Origin: Gnomoniopsis sp. IMI 355080
Lineage: Eukaryota; Ascomycota; Sordariomycetes; Diaporthales; Gnomoniaceae
DNA length: 64,000 nucleotides
Assembly: GCA_027946555.1 (NCBI GenBank)
Contig: JAPEVC010000018.1
Location: forward strand, 62,001-126,000
Direction: 5' to 3'
Shown here: positions 34,644 through 45,866 of the stretch, piece by piece
Layout of the letters: each line of letters begins with the position of its first letter
Position numbering within the stretch: the first letter of the stretch is position 1
Notes under the pieces: generated by a model
Seen by the model: only the letters and a program-made list of their open reading frames with translations
Databases searched by the model: none
Told to the model about the DNA's origin: nothing
Translations under genes and position numbers: made by a program

Positions 34644-36368
34644 GCTTTCCATTGTGTGGTACATCTATTGATGTTCATTTCAACTTGCTGTTAGTCCTTT
34701 TGTGGAGTTAGTTATTCTGGGGCCTGATCGTGACATCAAATCCTTAGTGGTTGTTGTCAGCAGGCTTGCACATCATCTTCACTTCCATGTACGACGACGA
34801 TACATGCGGTGTTTCGACAGGGGCATTGTGAAAGACGATGTATGGCGACTTTATCGTTCAAGGAGGATCATATTCTTATTGACAAATGCGAGCTCGGAGC
34901 TACAAGGTGTTATAGGCTGGGGTGGGAGGGCTCTCTCATTTCTCTGCGGCCATAGGTTGGCTTATGTTCACAGCGATGGAATACTTGAGCACTACAAATT
35001 TCTCGAGAAGGCTCTTCTTAAATGCCATGTTCATTTCAGCTTGCAGAGTTCCAAGTCGCAGTGCAAGATCTCAATATCATGAAGATCATAAGGAAGTAGT
35101 GTCCGCTGCAAGAATCGAAAGTTCGATTGCCTATAATACAGACAAATACTGCGAAGGGACCATCCCACAAGCATTCGCACGATAGTTACGAACCCATAGG
35201 CGGCTTTCTAGGAAACTCAATCGATTTAAATACGTTGGATGTCTATACCAAAAAAAGGACCGGGCTAGATGAGCGGAAGCGATATTGACACAGCCACTAC
35301 TGCGCGCGTCCGTGTATGTGTGAAGGCAGGTGTCCGCCCCCCGAGAGCGTCTTTTACTTAGGAGCGGTACAAACGTACCGCCTGTCATCTACAATTAGAT
35401 CCATGATAGAATAAATGGGGCGCAACATTCTATTGCCGTTCGAGGAGAGAAACGAAAGCACCTCCGTACATTGCTCCACGGCGCGCCCACATAAGCTCTA
35501 CGATGATCGGCGCCCCTCGACCCGGATGACTGCCGAGTAGGCCATTATGCTTTGTACTATTCTAGTCTCGAGGGCGATCATAATATAGCTTTTAGCGTCG
35601 ATCAGCCAGCATAATGGGGGGAAAGAATTCTGCAATGTTATTTTGAGAGTGATCTCCGCTGATCGCCTCCGCACGATCCAAATCCCTTCCCTAGATACAT
35701 TATATGGCGATCAGTCAATATCAATGGCAGGTAGTCCCTGCATGACTCTTAATTTAGAGTTTCATATGCTTATACGGGAGGCTAAGACACCATTTATTGT
35801 TGCTGGGAGCTTCATAAGAAAAGCCACGTGCTACTATATTGCCAATGCTGAGGCGCCGCGTGTGAAATCGATCGATTGTAGCAGAAAGGGCAAACCGTCC
35901 AAACGTTTTGTGTTTCGCGCGATCGCCGAGAATGATCAAGAGTAACTGACAACAAATGTTTGAAACAATAGCTGGCGACGTAACTTCGAATGAACTTTGC
36001 GAACTCAAACGATCATGTAGCCAAGCGTTGCTGTTCTGGATAGCTCTGGTGTCTCACGTCCCCAGAGTCACCTTGATTTTGGGGGCCCAGACCAGACAAG
36101 CAAAATTGTCACAAAAGTGGGAACTACCAAGGTAGGCACAGTGCCACAATTCTGATCATAACAATTCCACATTGAGAGTTGAACACATCACAAGCATCAG
36201 TGGATTTAAAAGAATGTAATCATCATTTGTATTTCGTCTCTACTAAATCATTATGTATATACAGCCGCCCGATTCGGCATTCATGCCATATGTTGGATAT
36301 CAGAAAAGAATGTGGTATATAACAAAAATCGCTCCCCATGCAAAGTACTCCGACCAGTCGGAAACCGT
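34644..36368. other. Convergent intergenic region
   Basis: It lies between the bZIP (+) and the Egh16-like gene (-). It contains a 100-codon frame (35643-35945 +) with a basic C-terminal part but no motif, not called. A weak 10-bp inverted repeat (ccattatgct/agcataatgg, about 35543-35617) is also present. Nothing else is supportable. Confidence 0.45.
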
Positions 36369-37238
36369 CTACTGCTCCTCAGCCTTGAGGCCACGAGCGA
36401 ATCGCTTCTTGGCGAGGTTGTACTCGATGGCCCTCTTCTTGGCAGTGGGGCTCTGGGTGAAGGCAGCGGAGCCACCGAAGGGGCCAGCGAGGGCGCTGTT
36501 TTGCATGCGGACAATGCAGACGTTGCTGGCGCCACCGACGGAGCCGGAGCAGGTCATGCCAGCGGGCATCTGGACGGCGACGGGGAAGTCCATGGTCTGC
36601 GCAGCAGAGAGACCGCCAATGCCAATGCCGGGAACGTTCTGGGTGACCTGAGCGGTCTTGAAGGCAGTGGGGTCAGTGCCACCGGAGGTAGCGTCGATGT
36701 CAGCGGTGAGAGGACCAGCACCGTCCTGGTTGACCTGGTGGAACATCATCTGGACGGTGCCGTCATCCTGTGTGGTGGGCAGGCCAGAAGCAGCAGCCAT
36801 ACCGGTGGCGGCCTTGACAGCGGTCTCGGAGGTTCCCTGAGGGGTCTTGGTTCCACCGTTGGCAGAGGCAGCACGGACGAGGAGAGCGCGGCGGGCGAGG
36901 GCGGCCTCGTGGACGGCACGGGCTGCAACGACCTCGGAGGTGTTGCCGGCAGCGCCGTCCATGAAGGTGCTGATCATCGTGGCGGCGTCGACGGGGCCAC
37001 CACCGTTGGTGCGGCCGAGAGCAGTGGCCTTGGTAGTGCCGAGCTCCTGCTTGCGGATGATGGAGGTGTCGGCCTCAGCGCCGCAGCCAGGGCTGGGGCA
37101 GTCACGAGGAGTGCCATCCTGAACGGAGAGGGCGGGCAGAGTCACACCGTTGGCACCCTGGACCTGGGTGACGACACCGTGGGCGAAGACGTTGGTGGCA
37201 GCGAAGGCCGAGATGAGGATGGCGCTGGAGTATTGCAT
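36369..37238 (-). CDS. Egh16/Gas1-like secreted protein, appressorium-associated virulence-factor family
   Basis: A single exon of 289 residues has a clear signal peptide (MQYSSAILISAFAATNVFA). Cleavage after Ala19 would leave His20 as the first residue (HGVVTQVQGANG). The family (Egh16H of powdery mildew, Gas1/Gas2 of Magnaporthe, DUF3129) is recognised from the HGVVTQVQGANGVTLPALSV start, DGTPRDCPSPGCGAEADTSI, and FHQVNQDGAGPLTADIDATS around His167. NVCIVRMQNSALAGPFGG completes the match. In Magnaporthe the genes are expressed in appressoria and loss reduces virulence; the biochemical role is unknown. Here it may serve host penetration, or more general wall remodelling. Codon choice is strongly GC-ending, which suggests high expression. 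The last 30 residues are basic and contain KKR/KKRF sites that could be protease-processed. Confidence 0.93.
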   Translation of the reverse strand: MQYSSAILISAFAATNVFAHGVVTQVQGANGVTLPALSVQDGTPRDCPSPGCGAEADTSIIRKQELGTTKATALGRTNGGGPVDAATMISTFMDGAAGNTSEVVAARAVHEAALARRALLVRAASANGGTKTPQGTSETAVKAATGMAAASGLPTTQDDGTVQMMFHQVNQDGAGPLTADIDATSGGTDPTAFKTAQVTQNVPGIGIGGLSAAQTMDFPVAVQMPAGMTCSGSVGGASNVCIVRMQNSALAGPFGGSAAFTQSPTAKKRAIEYNLAKKRFARGLKAEEQ

Positions 37239-40200
37239 TTTGATAATGTTGGGGGTTGTTGCGGGGAGGATGTGATGTTATTGATGATGAGATGGAATTA
37301 AGAAGTGACCGAGTTGCTAGGAGCTCCAGGCTCTGAAGAAAGGAAGACTGATTAAAAGACGGTTAGACGACTGCTGAAGCTGATGATGATGATGAGAGGG
37401 AAGAATGGTTGCAGCAATGATGGAGTAGTCCAAGAGTCTTATAGAAAATTCGGATGCCATGACCTTTGCCCAGGACGACAAGCAATTTGACAGGCTTGAC
37501 CTTTTCTGGGCAACGTGACTACCAGGGCGCAGTTCGACTCAAAGATCCCATCTTCCTCAGAGATCAGGTGAAGCATTGATCCGACGATGTAGTTGAGGTG
37601 CCTGGATCAATGTGCTGTGACCGAAGACCGGAACACTACCTGACCGATCTGCCAACGACAGCGGGAGATGGACAGGAGATCGGCCAAATCATGGCTTGCA
37701 GGGTTGCGATTGGCCTGAAGCCGCCAAACGAAGCACTGCGATAGGCGAGACGGAAGAACAAACCACGAGGCTGAGCGGTATTAGCTCTATGTCCCCTGGT
37801 GTAGGGCGAGAATAAGCATAAGGGACCCCCCCCTGGGCACCCGTGGTGCTAACAGGGACCCCTGGCATTCCCGCAGCAAGGGGCACGCATGCAGGACGCC
37901 CAGAATCTCGCACGCTGCCGATTCGTCCAAAGTTGGGCATGTTTGAAGCCTCCTCCATAAAGCGCCGCCAGGCCCAAGGCAATGACTGTGTGGCGGTTGC
38001 GATTTGCTGGTGGGGTGAAACGAGGTTGGTTTAAGCTTCCTGACTTTCGTTGAGCCGCACAAGGATCACTGCGATCAAAAGCGGGTCTGGAGCCCTTGCC
38101 TTTGTCCCCTTTGGGACAAGGCTGTGTGGCTTGGCCCCCTTCCCACGCACGCCCACGTCAAGGATGCGGGCTACCATGTCAAACATCCGTCCGTAGTGCG
38201 GACTCCGGAATGTGTCCCTTTGCCCCCTGACGCCCTGACTGACCCGTCGTGTTGGTTTCTCGCTGTACGGGAACTGGACGGGACCTGTCGGGACTGGGTT
38301 GCACTAGCTGACGGCCCGGAGTAAGTCTATACGCGATGCTTAATGCTTTACCCTCTGGGCAACCGAAGACTTGGATGATACCGCGGTTCTACTGATCCCG
38401 AAGACATCTCATCTGAATTTTGGGTTACCATAGGGCAAATTCGCCTGCGCAGCTCAGAACATACGTAATCGATCTGCTTCCATTGCTGTCCTCCCATTTG
38501 CTGGTGTGTTTTTACAAAGATAGTTTGCGCGGATTTACACGATACCCTCGTTTTAGAAAGATCTCCTGGGAAACACGAGGATCATTATGCGCCAAACGCC
38601 CAAACATCGCCGTCATACAGCCGCCTGGCCAGCCTCCTACAATATTTTGGACCAATCGCCACAGGCCTGCTCAGCCTTTCGTGATTTGAACTATATTCGG
38701 CATTACTTGCTGGAGATTTGCAAATAGTCCAAGCTTCGGATCTACCTGGTCGATAGACTGACAAGGTTTCAACGTCTCCAGAACCCAAAGCTTGGTAGCC
38801 GAATTTGTCCGACAAGGTTCAAAGTTTCCTGGGGATCTGGAGATGACCCCCCCGCAGATGTGCCAATGACAAGACATGTCATCGAAAGCCAAGGCAACAA
38901 GGCAAACAAGCATTCTCGATACATTGCCAAGTGAGATCTCTACAACATTCATCTCGACTTCCTCGTAATGGCAGTCATCTCAGGATTGACACAATGCCCA
39001 AGACTGGTTCGCCGGTTCGGGCGCCAAGTCCATCGCGGTCCGCACAACTCTGGCACCAACCAATTCGTTCAACCCAAAAGGCTTTTCCAAATAGACCGGT
39101 GACAGCTCGCTCCGACGGTTTCAACCGAACCTCGCATCTGAACTTGCAGACAGAGGGGCTGTATTGCCACTGCAAGCTCTCCTGTTTGTGGAAAGTGAAT
39201 CGTCTGGTGGCTCCTCGGACGAAAGTGTCGAGTTTTAAACGCTGCGTTTTGCAGATTTGGTTTCGGGATGCTATAAGCTTAGTGCATTGAAACGGACTGC
39301 CGGGGTATTTTCAGGATTTGAAACCTCATGGCCACGGTTTGGCACTTCTGAAATGCGCTCTTACGAATTCGTACTCGGCTACATTCTGTGTCCACGCTTT
39401 ACCGATTTAGACCAGAGGAGCCTCAGCGTGGATCGCTTGTTGACAGCTTAGTCATTCGTCGTATCGAAGCATCTATGGCATCAAAAAGAAATTCGAGGGT
39501 GACCGAGTCTTCATCATGAAATCCATAGTGCTTTTTTCCGCCGTTTCGCCAGACGTGGTCGCACAACTTTGGTAGCCATTGAAAATGCTCTCGGCCGTCA
39601 TTCTCCCAACATTCAAGCGCCTTCCCTATATGTGTAGTGTACGGAGTACCTTCAACACACACACACGTCGTCTGAATAAGGAGAATCAAACGAATGAAAA
39701 CCAAACTTCAAAATTATCAAATGGCTCAACGTTGCTTCTCGCCTCGCCTCAGCAGGCCAGGATCTATTGTTGGCTTCGACCTTGCGCGTACCTGTGAGAA
39801 GTCGATACAACCCTCCCTCAGCTACCGCGAAGCTTGCCTCCCAGACTCGTCAGCCACTGTTGGCTCTACTACGCTCTCATAAACCATCTAATTGTTTCCC
39901 AACATAAGATTCCTCGTTTGATTTTGGCCTTGAGTCACACTCCGTTGTGAAACTCTCCACTTCGCACAGTCTTCATCACACTGAATTTGTCACCTTTTCC
40001 TGCCACGTCTGGCCTGGTAATTACCGCTCCATCGACTCTATTAGCTTCCACTAAGATGAACGCAGATGTATCTGGGACCTCTCGCTCGCTTAACTTGAAG
40101 CTCGAACAATGCATAACAGAAATACAGCTCATTGAAGTTTCATGTGAGTAGAGGCATCCTGTCGCGATACACACAAATTCTTTGACGTACTTGCTTGCTC

Positions 40201-43200
40201 CTGGTCTTCCTGAAGTTGGACACGTGGGAAGTGCAGTATGTACTGCGACGACCAGGTTGACCTATTTTCGGCCCGGCTACATTTGTCTGTGAGCATCATG
40301 AAGACATCTCGTTGTCCACACGCTGGAGTTGACCTAGATCGCCTAGAGGAGAACAGGAGTGCGTGCGGCAGAGTACGCCTACCGAGTGCTCATCTTGGAC
40401 GCAGCGGCGGTGGCTTTTTCAAGTAAGTCTTATCGAAAATTACTATGCCTGTCTTGCGTATGAGGACAGAAGTTTCGACGTGGCTCTGTCCGCCGCTCCT
40501 TCTCGCCCGTCGCCCGCAGACCACCAGCGGCTTTCCTCACCATCAAATACCAGAGCTCCAGCAGGTGAAGAAGATGAGAATGTCGTCGAAAAACTTCCAC
40601 TTGGACTGGCTGCGGAGGATGAACGCTGGACCGCTGTACGCCCGCTTGGGGACAGGTGCACAACTGTCCATCGCGGCCACACCAGATGCTCAGCCAGCTG
40701 ATAGGGAGTACATCTGTCCAACAAAAGCCACAATGGTCAAGATGAGTATGTGGATGGTATGTCTTTCAAACTCTTCCTCAAGCCCTTCTTCACCAATCTT
40801 TCTTAACAATCAGGGTGTTTCCAGAATAAAGGTCTATACTGTGAACTCCGGCATTCATCAACAATTCCTGTGCCTCCTGTTTTTCGCGTACGCTATATCG
40901 AAACGAACTGCTTTTGGCGAAAGTTGCACTGTCTTCGGTTGAGATAAGGTCATGGCGTTCTTGACCTCTTCAACCAAGATGGCACCCATAATCAAAGCCT
41001 CGCCACTAGCGCAACTAGAGAGCCAGATCGTGGAGCAGACATGCCGCGGTCTCTAGGTCGTCAATGTCAGGCAGGAAGAAAGTACTGGTGGCAGATAGCG
41101 TTTGTAGTGAAGAGCTTCTCGGCCCCAGTGCGTGCGTGGCTCGTTGAGCTTGAATCCTCTCGGCAGCGAGGTGTGGCTTTCGGCGTGTTATCAGTGGAGT
41201 GTAGAGATGGGTGTCTGCGAGTAAAATCTGGGGTTGAGGCCGTGCTGGTGGGAGACGGTGTGGCGAGGTGAGTATCTTGATCGACTGCCCACTTCCTCCG
41301 GTGTGTTTCTGCCCGCAAGTTCTTGCCAGAATCTCTGATCTTGAGGGCCCTAAGTAAGTTGAGTTGGAGTCATCGCAATATACTGGTGATGTACTTCGTC
41401 AACAGAATACGATCCCTCCATTCAGCTAACGACACGCCAACTGTCGCCTCATCCCTCACCCGCCTTTCTCTAACCTTGGTCCTCCTGCGTCTGGTTAGCA
41501 CCACTGCAGGTTATTGTGTGAGGTAAAGGACAGCATAGAGACTGACTGGAGACTGATGGTCGAGAAGAAGGCCGAGAGCGTGACAGAAAGTCATGATGGG
41601 ATTCTTTGGCTAATCCTTGGGTTGCGGCTTGCGGTAAATGTCGGCCATGACCGCAGGCTCCCGGCTGCGTGACAGCTGCGGTGATCTATACCACAAGCAG
41701 ATCATCACCCCAGGTGACCACCTTCGATGAATCACAATCAGACTTGCGGATCATCAGGGAAGTAAAAGTCGTAAGAAGGTTTCCGTTGATGAAGCAGCGG
41801 GGGGATCAGTGTTCAGAGATGACATCCAGGCACGTCTGAGGTCTTCTCGTTCCAGTGACATGCTACAACAATATCCGCTGGGGACGATGAAGGAGAAGGT
41901 AGTGTTGGTGGTGTTGATGTAGGCGTAATGTAGTGTTTGTGCAGGAGTGCACTGTTTACCTAGGTAGTGCTCATGAGAGTAAAAGTCTTTATGACAAATG
42001 AAGGCTTCCTGGTGATGTGCTAAGGCTTACACCCAGCGTCGACTGAAGAGCAAGAGAAGAAACTGAAGTCTGCAACCTGGAAGGAAGGATTTTTAAGCAA
42101 ATATTTGGCATGGCCCCGTCGCACCTTCTAGTCACCACAAGTCACAACGGGTACAATAGATACCCAATAGCTTTATAAACTAAATGCTTTAGAGCATACG
42201 AAAGCTTTCTGGCGTATAAAGGTTTACGGCATTTGAAAGCTTGATAGCACGTGAAGGTTTTACAGAACGTGGAAGCTATCCAACAAATGAAAGCTTTATG
42301 ATATTAAAGGCGTATCCTTACCTAATCCTTTCCGAGACTTCATCGCGATGCCAATCCATCGTCGAAGGAAAAAGCATTATTCAAGGACACCGTTCAATGA
42401 AAGAGAATAGCAGTATTAGCGGGAAGTCTTGATACTGTCTTCGAGTACTAAATTACCCAGGTAGGTGGGCAGGAACGTTCATAGGTAAGAGCAATTCGCA
42501 TGCGTAAATCGAACAGATTCACGACAAGTCAATATCTCAAAAGCTCACACAATGAAGCATAAATTCAGGGCGCAGGCTGCGTGGAGGTACTGCGTACATA
42601 TGGAAATCATTCATCCCGGCAAATCCCCGGACAGAAGGCCCTGGAGAGGGCGGCAGTCGAACCATCGTATTGTGAGTGCACGGAGCACAGGTGCACACGG
42701 CGAGGAGTCCTTATACGTTCTTCGCAGTGAAATCGAGCATAATTATCTGGGGGACTGATAGAATGTTCTGGGATGTATAGTGGTCTGTCATTTGGAAATG
42801 GCCTAATATCGCTGTGAGTAGATGGATTGTATGGCAATTGTGTTGGGTGCCTGACAATAGCAGTCCTACCAGAAAGGGACCTAGGCGACCCCTCGTCTGT
42901 GAGGAGCTCCTTGCAGCTAACAATTCAAGCTGTATGAGCTGTGCTGCCAGCGCGTCCCCAAGGTTGGTTTCAGTTTCAAGTATTGGGCCGTATCACAACA
43001 CAGCGTCGAAGTGGATTGTGTGGACCTCTCATGTCCTACAGATCCATTCTCCACACAGATCAACAGATCAGCCGACACCAGCTACGTCAGCTTGGGGTCG
43101 TAACAAACGGCAGCGAGGGTTTATAAATTGCTCAGGTAAAGTGATGCATCGCACTGGAACATCGTAAAGACTGGAGTTGCCATTGTCCGAAAGCTTGCTC

Positions 43201-43440
43201 GAGTCATGAGATGCTGATTGGCCAACCCCTTTTATAACAGGCTGCTGTGCAGAAGACCGAAAACATCCCCCGTATATTATCACCGACATCGTCTTACGTC
43301 ACAAGCTAAGCCCCAAATACGGTGAGCTTCCTAGGCCAGCTCGACTTACACACCTCGTGAGAGAGCGATTCTTCTCCCACGGTGTCATACTCTCTTCACT
43401 GAGCCAACTGTCGACTTTCCGGTACTGGCCTCAATCGATC
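37239..43440. other. 6.2-kb gene-poor divergent region
   Basis: It lies between the Egh16-like gene (-) and the kelch gene (+). The first ~300 bp hold the Egh16 leader and promoter with a GAT-rich run near 37270-37400. Open frames at 40363-41318 include coding-like fragments in conflicting frames (finding). A degenerate 18-bp repeat array covers 41982-42312. A TACCTAGGTA palindrome lies at 41957. I can support no complete gene. Confidence 0.5.
41982..42312. repeat. Degenerate 18-bp tandem repeat (minisatellite)
   Basis: Near-regular units follow the pattern AGCTTTCTGGCGTATGAA (written on the plus strand) with substitutions. The main block is 42168-42312 with about eight units (agctttctggcgtataaa, agcttgatagcacgtgaa, agctatccaacaaatgaa and others). 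Two or three related units lie at 41982-42030. Units end in -GAA or -AAA and restart with AGCTT or GGTTT/GGCTT. The unit is a multiple of three, but every frame has stops, so it is not coding now. Confidence 0.7.
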
Positions 43441-45579
43441 ATGGATCCATCATCCGAACCATCCGAGCACAAGGTCGCGGAGGAGGCTACGATGCCATCG
43501 CAGTCGGAATCAGCAGACACACCAGCCGCACCAGCCGTCGAGGCATCGACAGAACCGAAAGCTGCCGTGGACGACTTGGCCAAGACTGCAGAGGACTCTA
43601 CGCCTTTCGGAACATTGAAGCGTCGCACCACGGAAGTTTGGAACAACATTCCCAAGCCCGCCGTTCCCAGCGAGCTGCCTCAATTCCCCAGCATCGCTGC
43701 CGAGATGCCCACCCAGGAATCAGCCAGAGAGACGTTTGGCACCCTCAAACGTCGCACCACAGAGTCCTTCGGGACCATCTCACGTCGAACCACCGATTTG
43801 ATGAAGAACATCTCCGTCCCCGCCGTTCCGGAAACCAAATTCCCAAACTTCTCCGACCATGTCCCGTCCGAGATGCCCAAATGGGCTGACTTCTCGGGGC
43901 TTGCCTCCAAGCTGCCCACGCTGCCGTGGGCCCACGCGGCGCAGCCAAGCGATCCCATCCTTCAGGCGACCTGGGAGCGCATTTTCGTTCCCTCTCTCCC
44001 TCGCTCGTCCCACTCGATTAACGTCGTCGCCGGCAATGCCTACGTCTTTGGTGGCGAGATCGAGCCGCGCAAGCCGGTCGACAACGACATGCATCTAATT
44101 GTGCTCCCCTACAGCAGTGCCAATGCCGACTACGTCGCTGTCAAGGCCAAAGCCGCGCCCAGACCCGAGACGGTACAGATCCCAACCGTCGTGGAGCCCG
44201 TTGCAGAAGACGAGACCAAAGACAAGGACTTGAGCGATGTGGATCTCACAGGGGCAGAACAACCCGCGGATGGGTCCGAACCCTCTGCATCCAAAAGCAA
44301 GGAGCCCGCTCAAACATCGCCGGACCGTTCTTCTCTTGGAGACGTCCCGAGCCCGCGAGTAGGTCATGCGACGGCCGTGATTGGCAACCGCATCTTCCTC
44401 TTCGGCGGCCGCGGCGGGCCCGACATGGCAGCACTGGAGGAGTTCGGCCGAGTGTGGGTGTTCGACACCAAGACCAACCTGTGGAGCTACCTCGATCCGC
44501 GGCTGCCCACCGTCGAGCCTGTCTCTCCGGCGTTCGCGGACAAGAGACAGCATTACCCCGCCGCCCGGAGCTACCATTCCGCTGTTGGTGTCAGTCTACC
44601 CCGGGACTTTGACGCGAGAAATAAGACTCAGCGGCAGTCATGGGCACAGTGGGCGCAGGGCGACTCGGAGACCCGCGGCACCCCTCAGAACCCGATTATC
44701 GGCAGCGTGGCCAGCACCAGCCGGGATGAAGATGAGGATGGGTACGGCACATTCATTATTCACGGTGGATGCTTTACCGAGGGCAGGGCGAACGACGTAT
44801 GGGCTTTCGATGTGCGCTCGAAGGTGTGGCAAGAGCTCCCTTCTGCACCCGGAGCGCCGCGGGGTGGGACAACTCTCTCTCTTGCTGGAGGCAAGCTCTG
44901 GCGTTTCGGCGGGTTCAACGGCGAGGGCGAAGAGGGCGGTCAGCTGGATTGTCTCGAACTGGGCCTCGACTCTTTCAACGACAGCAGCGGCGAGGCCGAT
45001 ATCTTGCTGAGCGCAAGGGGCCAGTGGAAGAGTATCCTAGCCGAGGGAGTAGCGCCCGCCGTCGCGCCCGGAGCCGAAAGGACCGCCGAAGACGACAACG
45101 ATGACGACAGCACCAAGCCCCTCGCGAAGGCTGCCGCTGCCAGTAGCCATCCTTGGCCGGGCCACCGCTCCGTAGCAGGCCTGCAGACGGTGACCATCGG
45201 CGGGCCCACAGGCCGCGAGTATCTCCTCCTTTTGCTCGGGGAGCGCGATCCAAGCAATGACGGCCACAATGCGGCCGGTAAATTCTGGGACGACGTCTGG
45301 GCATACGAGCTGCCTCGTCCGTCGGCTGCCGCCAGCTGGCTGGGCGGGGCTCATGCAGCTGCGGGTGAGGGTAAGTGGTTCAAGGTCGAGACGGAGGCGT
45401 ACGATGACGAGGATATCGGCGCAGCGAAGGGACCTGGGCCACGAGGCTGGTTCGCGACAGCGCATATGGGCGAGCTGGAGGAGAGGGGTGTCGTGCTATG
45501 GGGTGGCTTAGATGGGCAGAATAGTAGGTTGGGTGATGGATGGATTCTTAGGTTGGGAGGTGAGAAGCGGGAGCCTTGA
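43441..45579 (+). CDS. Kelch-repeat beta-propeller protein with N-terminal basic/threonine repeats
   Basis: A single exon of 712 residues starts at ATG 43441. Residues 56-65, 99-108 and 110-119 are three copies of a ten-residue motif (FGTLKRRTTE twice, FGTISRRTTD once), separated by PAVP-containing spacers. From ~185 on, kelch blades appear: HSINVVAGNAYVFGG, then GHATAVIGNRIFLFGGRGG...VWVFDTKTNLW, YHSAVGV, GTFIIHGGCFTEGRANDVWAFDVRSKVWQEL, GGTTLSLAGGKLWRFGGFNG, and a last blade with WDDVWAYELP and VVLWGGLDGQNSRLGDGWIL. Such propellers are protein-binding platforms in fungal polarity or signalling complexes. No F-box, BTB or enzyme domain is present. An acidic insert (EDDNDDDST) interrupts a blade near residue 550. 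The partner is unknown. It looks intact and lacks a signal peptide. Confidence 0.9.
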   Translation: MDPSSEPSEHKVAEEATMPSQSESADTPAAPAVEASTEPKAAVDDLAKTAEDSTPFGTLKRRTTEVWNNIPKPAVPSELPQFPSIAAEMPTQESARETFGTLKRRTTESFGTISRRTTDLMKNISVPAVPETKFPNFSDHVPSEMPKWADFSGLASKLPTLPWAHAAQPSDPILQATWERIFVPSLPRSSHSINVVAGNAYVFGGEIEPRKPVDNDMHLIVLPYSSANADYVAVKAKAAPRPETVQIPTVVEPVAEDETKDKDLSDVDLTGAEQPADGSEPSASKSKEPAQTSPDRSSLGDVPSPRVGHATAVIGNRIFLFGGRGGPDMAALEEFGRVWVFDTKTNLWSYLDPRLPTVEPVSPAFADKRQHYPAARSYHSAVGVSLPRDFDARNKTQRQSWAQWAQGDSETRGTPQNPIIGSVASTSRDEDEDGYGTFIIHGGCFTEGRANDVWAFDVRSKVWQELPSAPGAPRGGTTLSLAGGKLWRFGGFNGEGEEGGQLDCLELGLDSFNDSSGEADILLSARGQWKSILAEGVAPAVAPGAERTAEDDNDDDSTKPLAKAAAASSHPWPGHRSVAGLQTVTIGGPTGREYLLLLLGERDPSNDGHNAAGKFWDDVWAYELPRPSAAASWLGGAHAAAGEGKWFKVETEAYDDEDIGAAKGPGPRGWFATAHMGELEERGVVLWGGLDGQNSRLGDGWILRLGGEKREP

Positions 45580-45866
45580 TTTAGTTGAACATATCCTATG
45601 AGGTCTATTCAGATCTGCCTGCCTGGATGGATACCTCTGGTAGGACATATGGCGCGGCGCATCCCCATCATTTTGACGACGAGTCGTACTTATGCCATTT
45701 CTCTATATTCACATAGCGAGCTTCAGACTCAATTGTCTATAAAAAAAAGTCTTCTTGGTCTCGGAACAGTACAGTCCATATTTACAAGGGCGCCATGATC
45801 TGTATCATCACTTCAAATTTCATTTCGCTCTATTCACCCCTCTGCTCCAGTCTACCTGTCTCTGCC

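Noticed and set aside
35543..35617. 10-bp inverted repeat (ccattatgct / agcataatgg) that might bound a small transposon
   Set aside because: Too short, no target-site duplication and no transposase remnant. Expected by chance at this length.
36312..37301. A 329-codon open frame antisense to the Egh16-like gene
   Set aside because: It is Gly/Ser/Ala-rich and arises from the strong GC-ending codon bias of the real gene. It lacks any domain, and the sense strand has an unmistakable family match.
44095..44577. Antisense and shifted frames of 100-210 codons inside the kelch gene
   Set aside because: They are shadows of the GC-rich coding strand. The kelch blades are continuous in the + frame.
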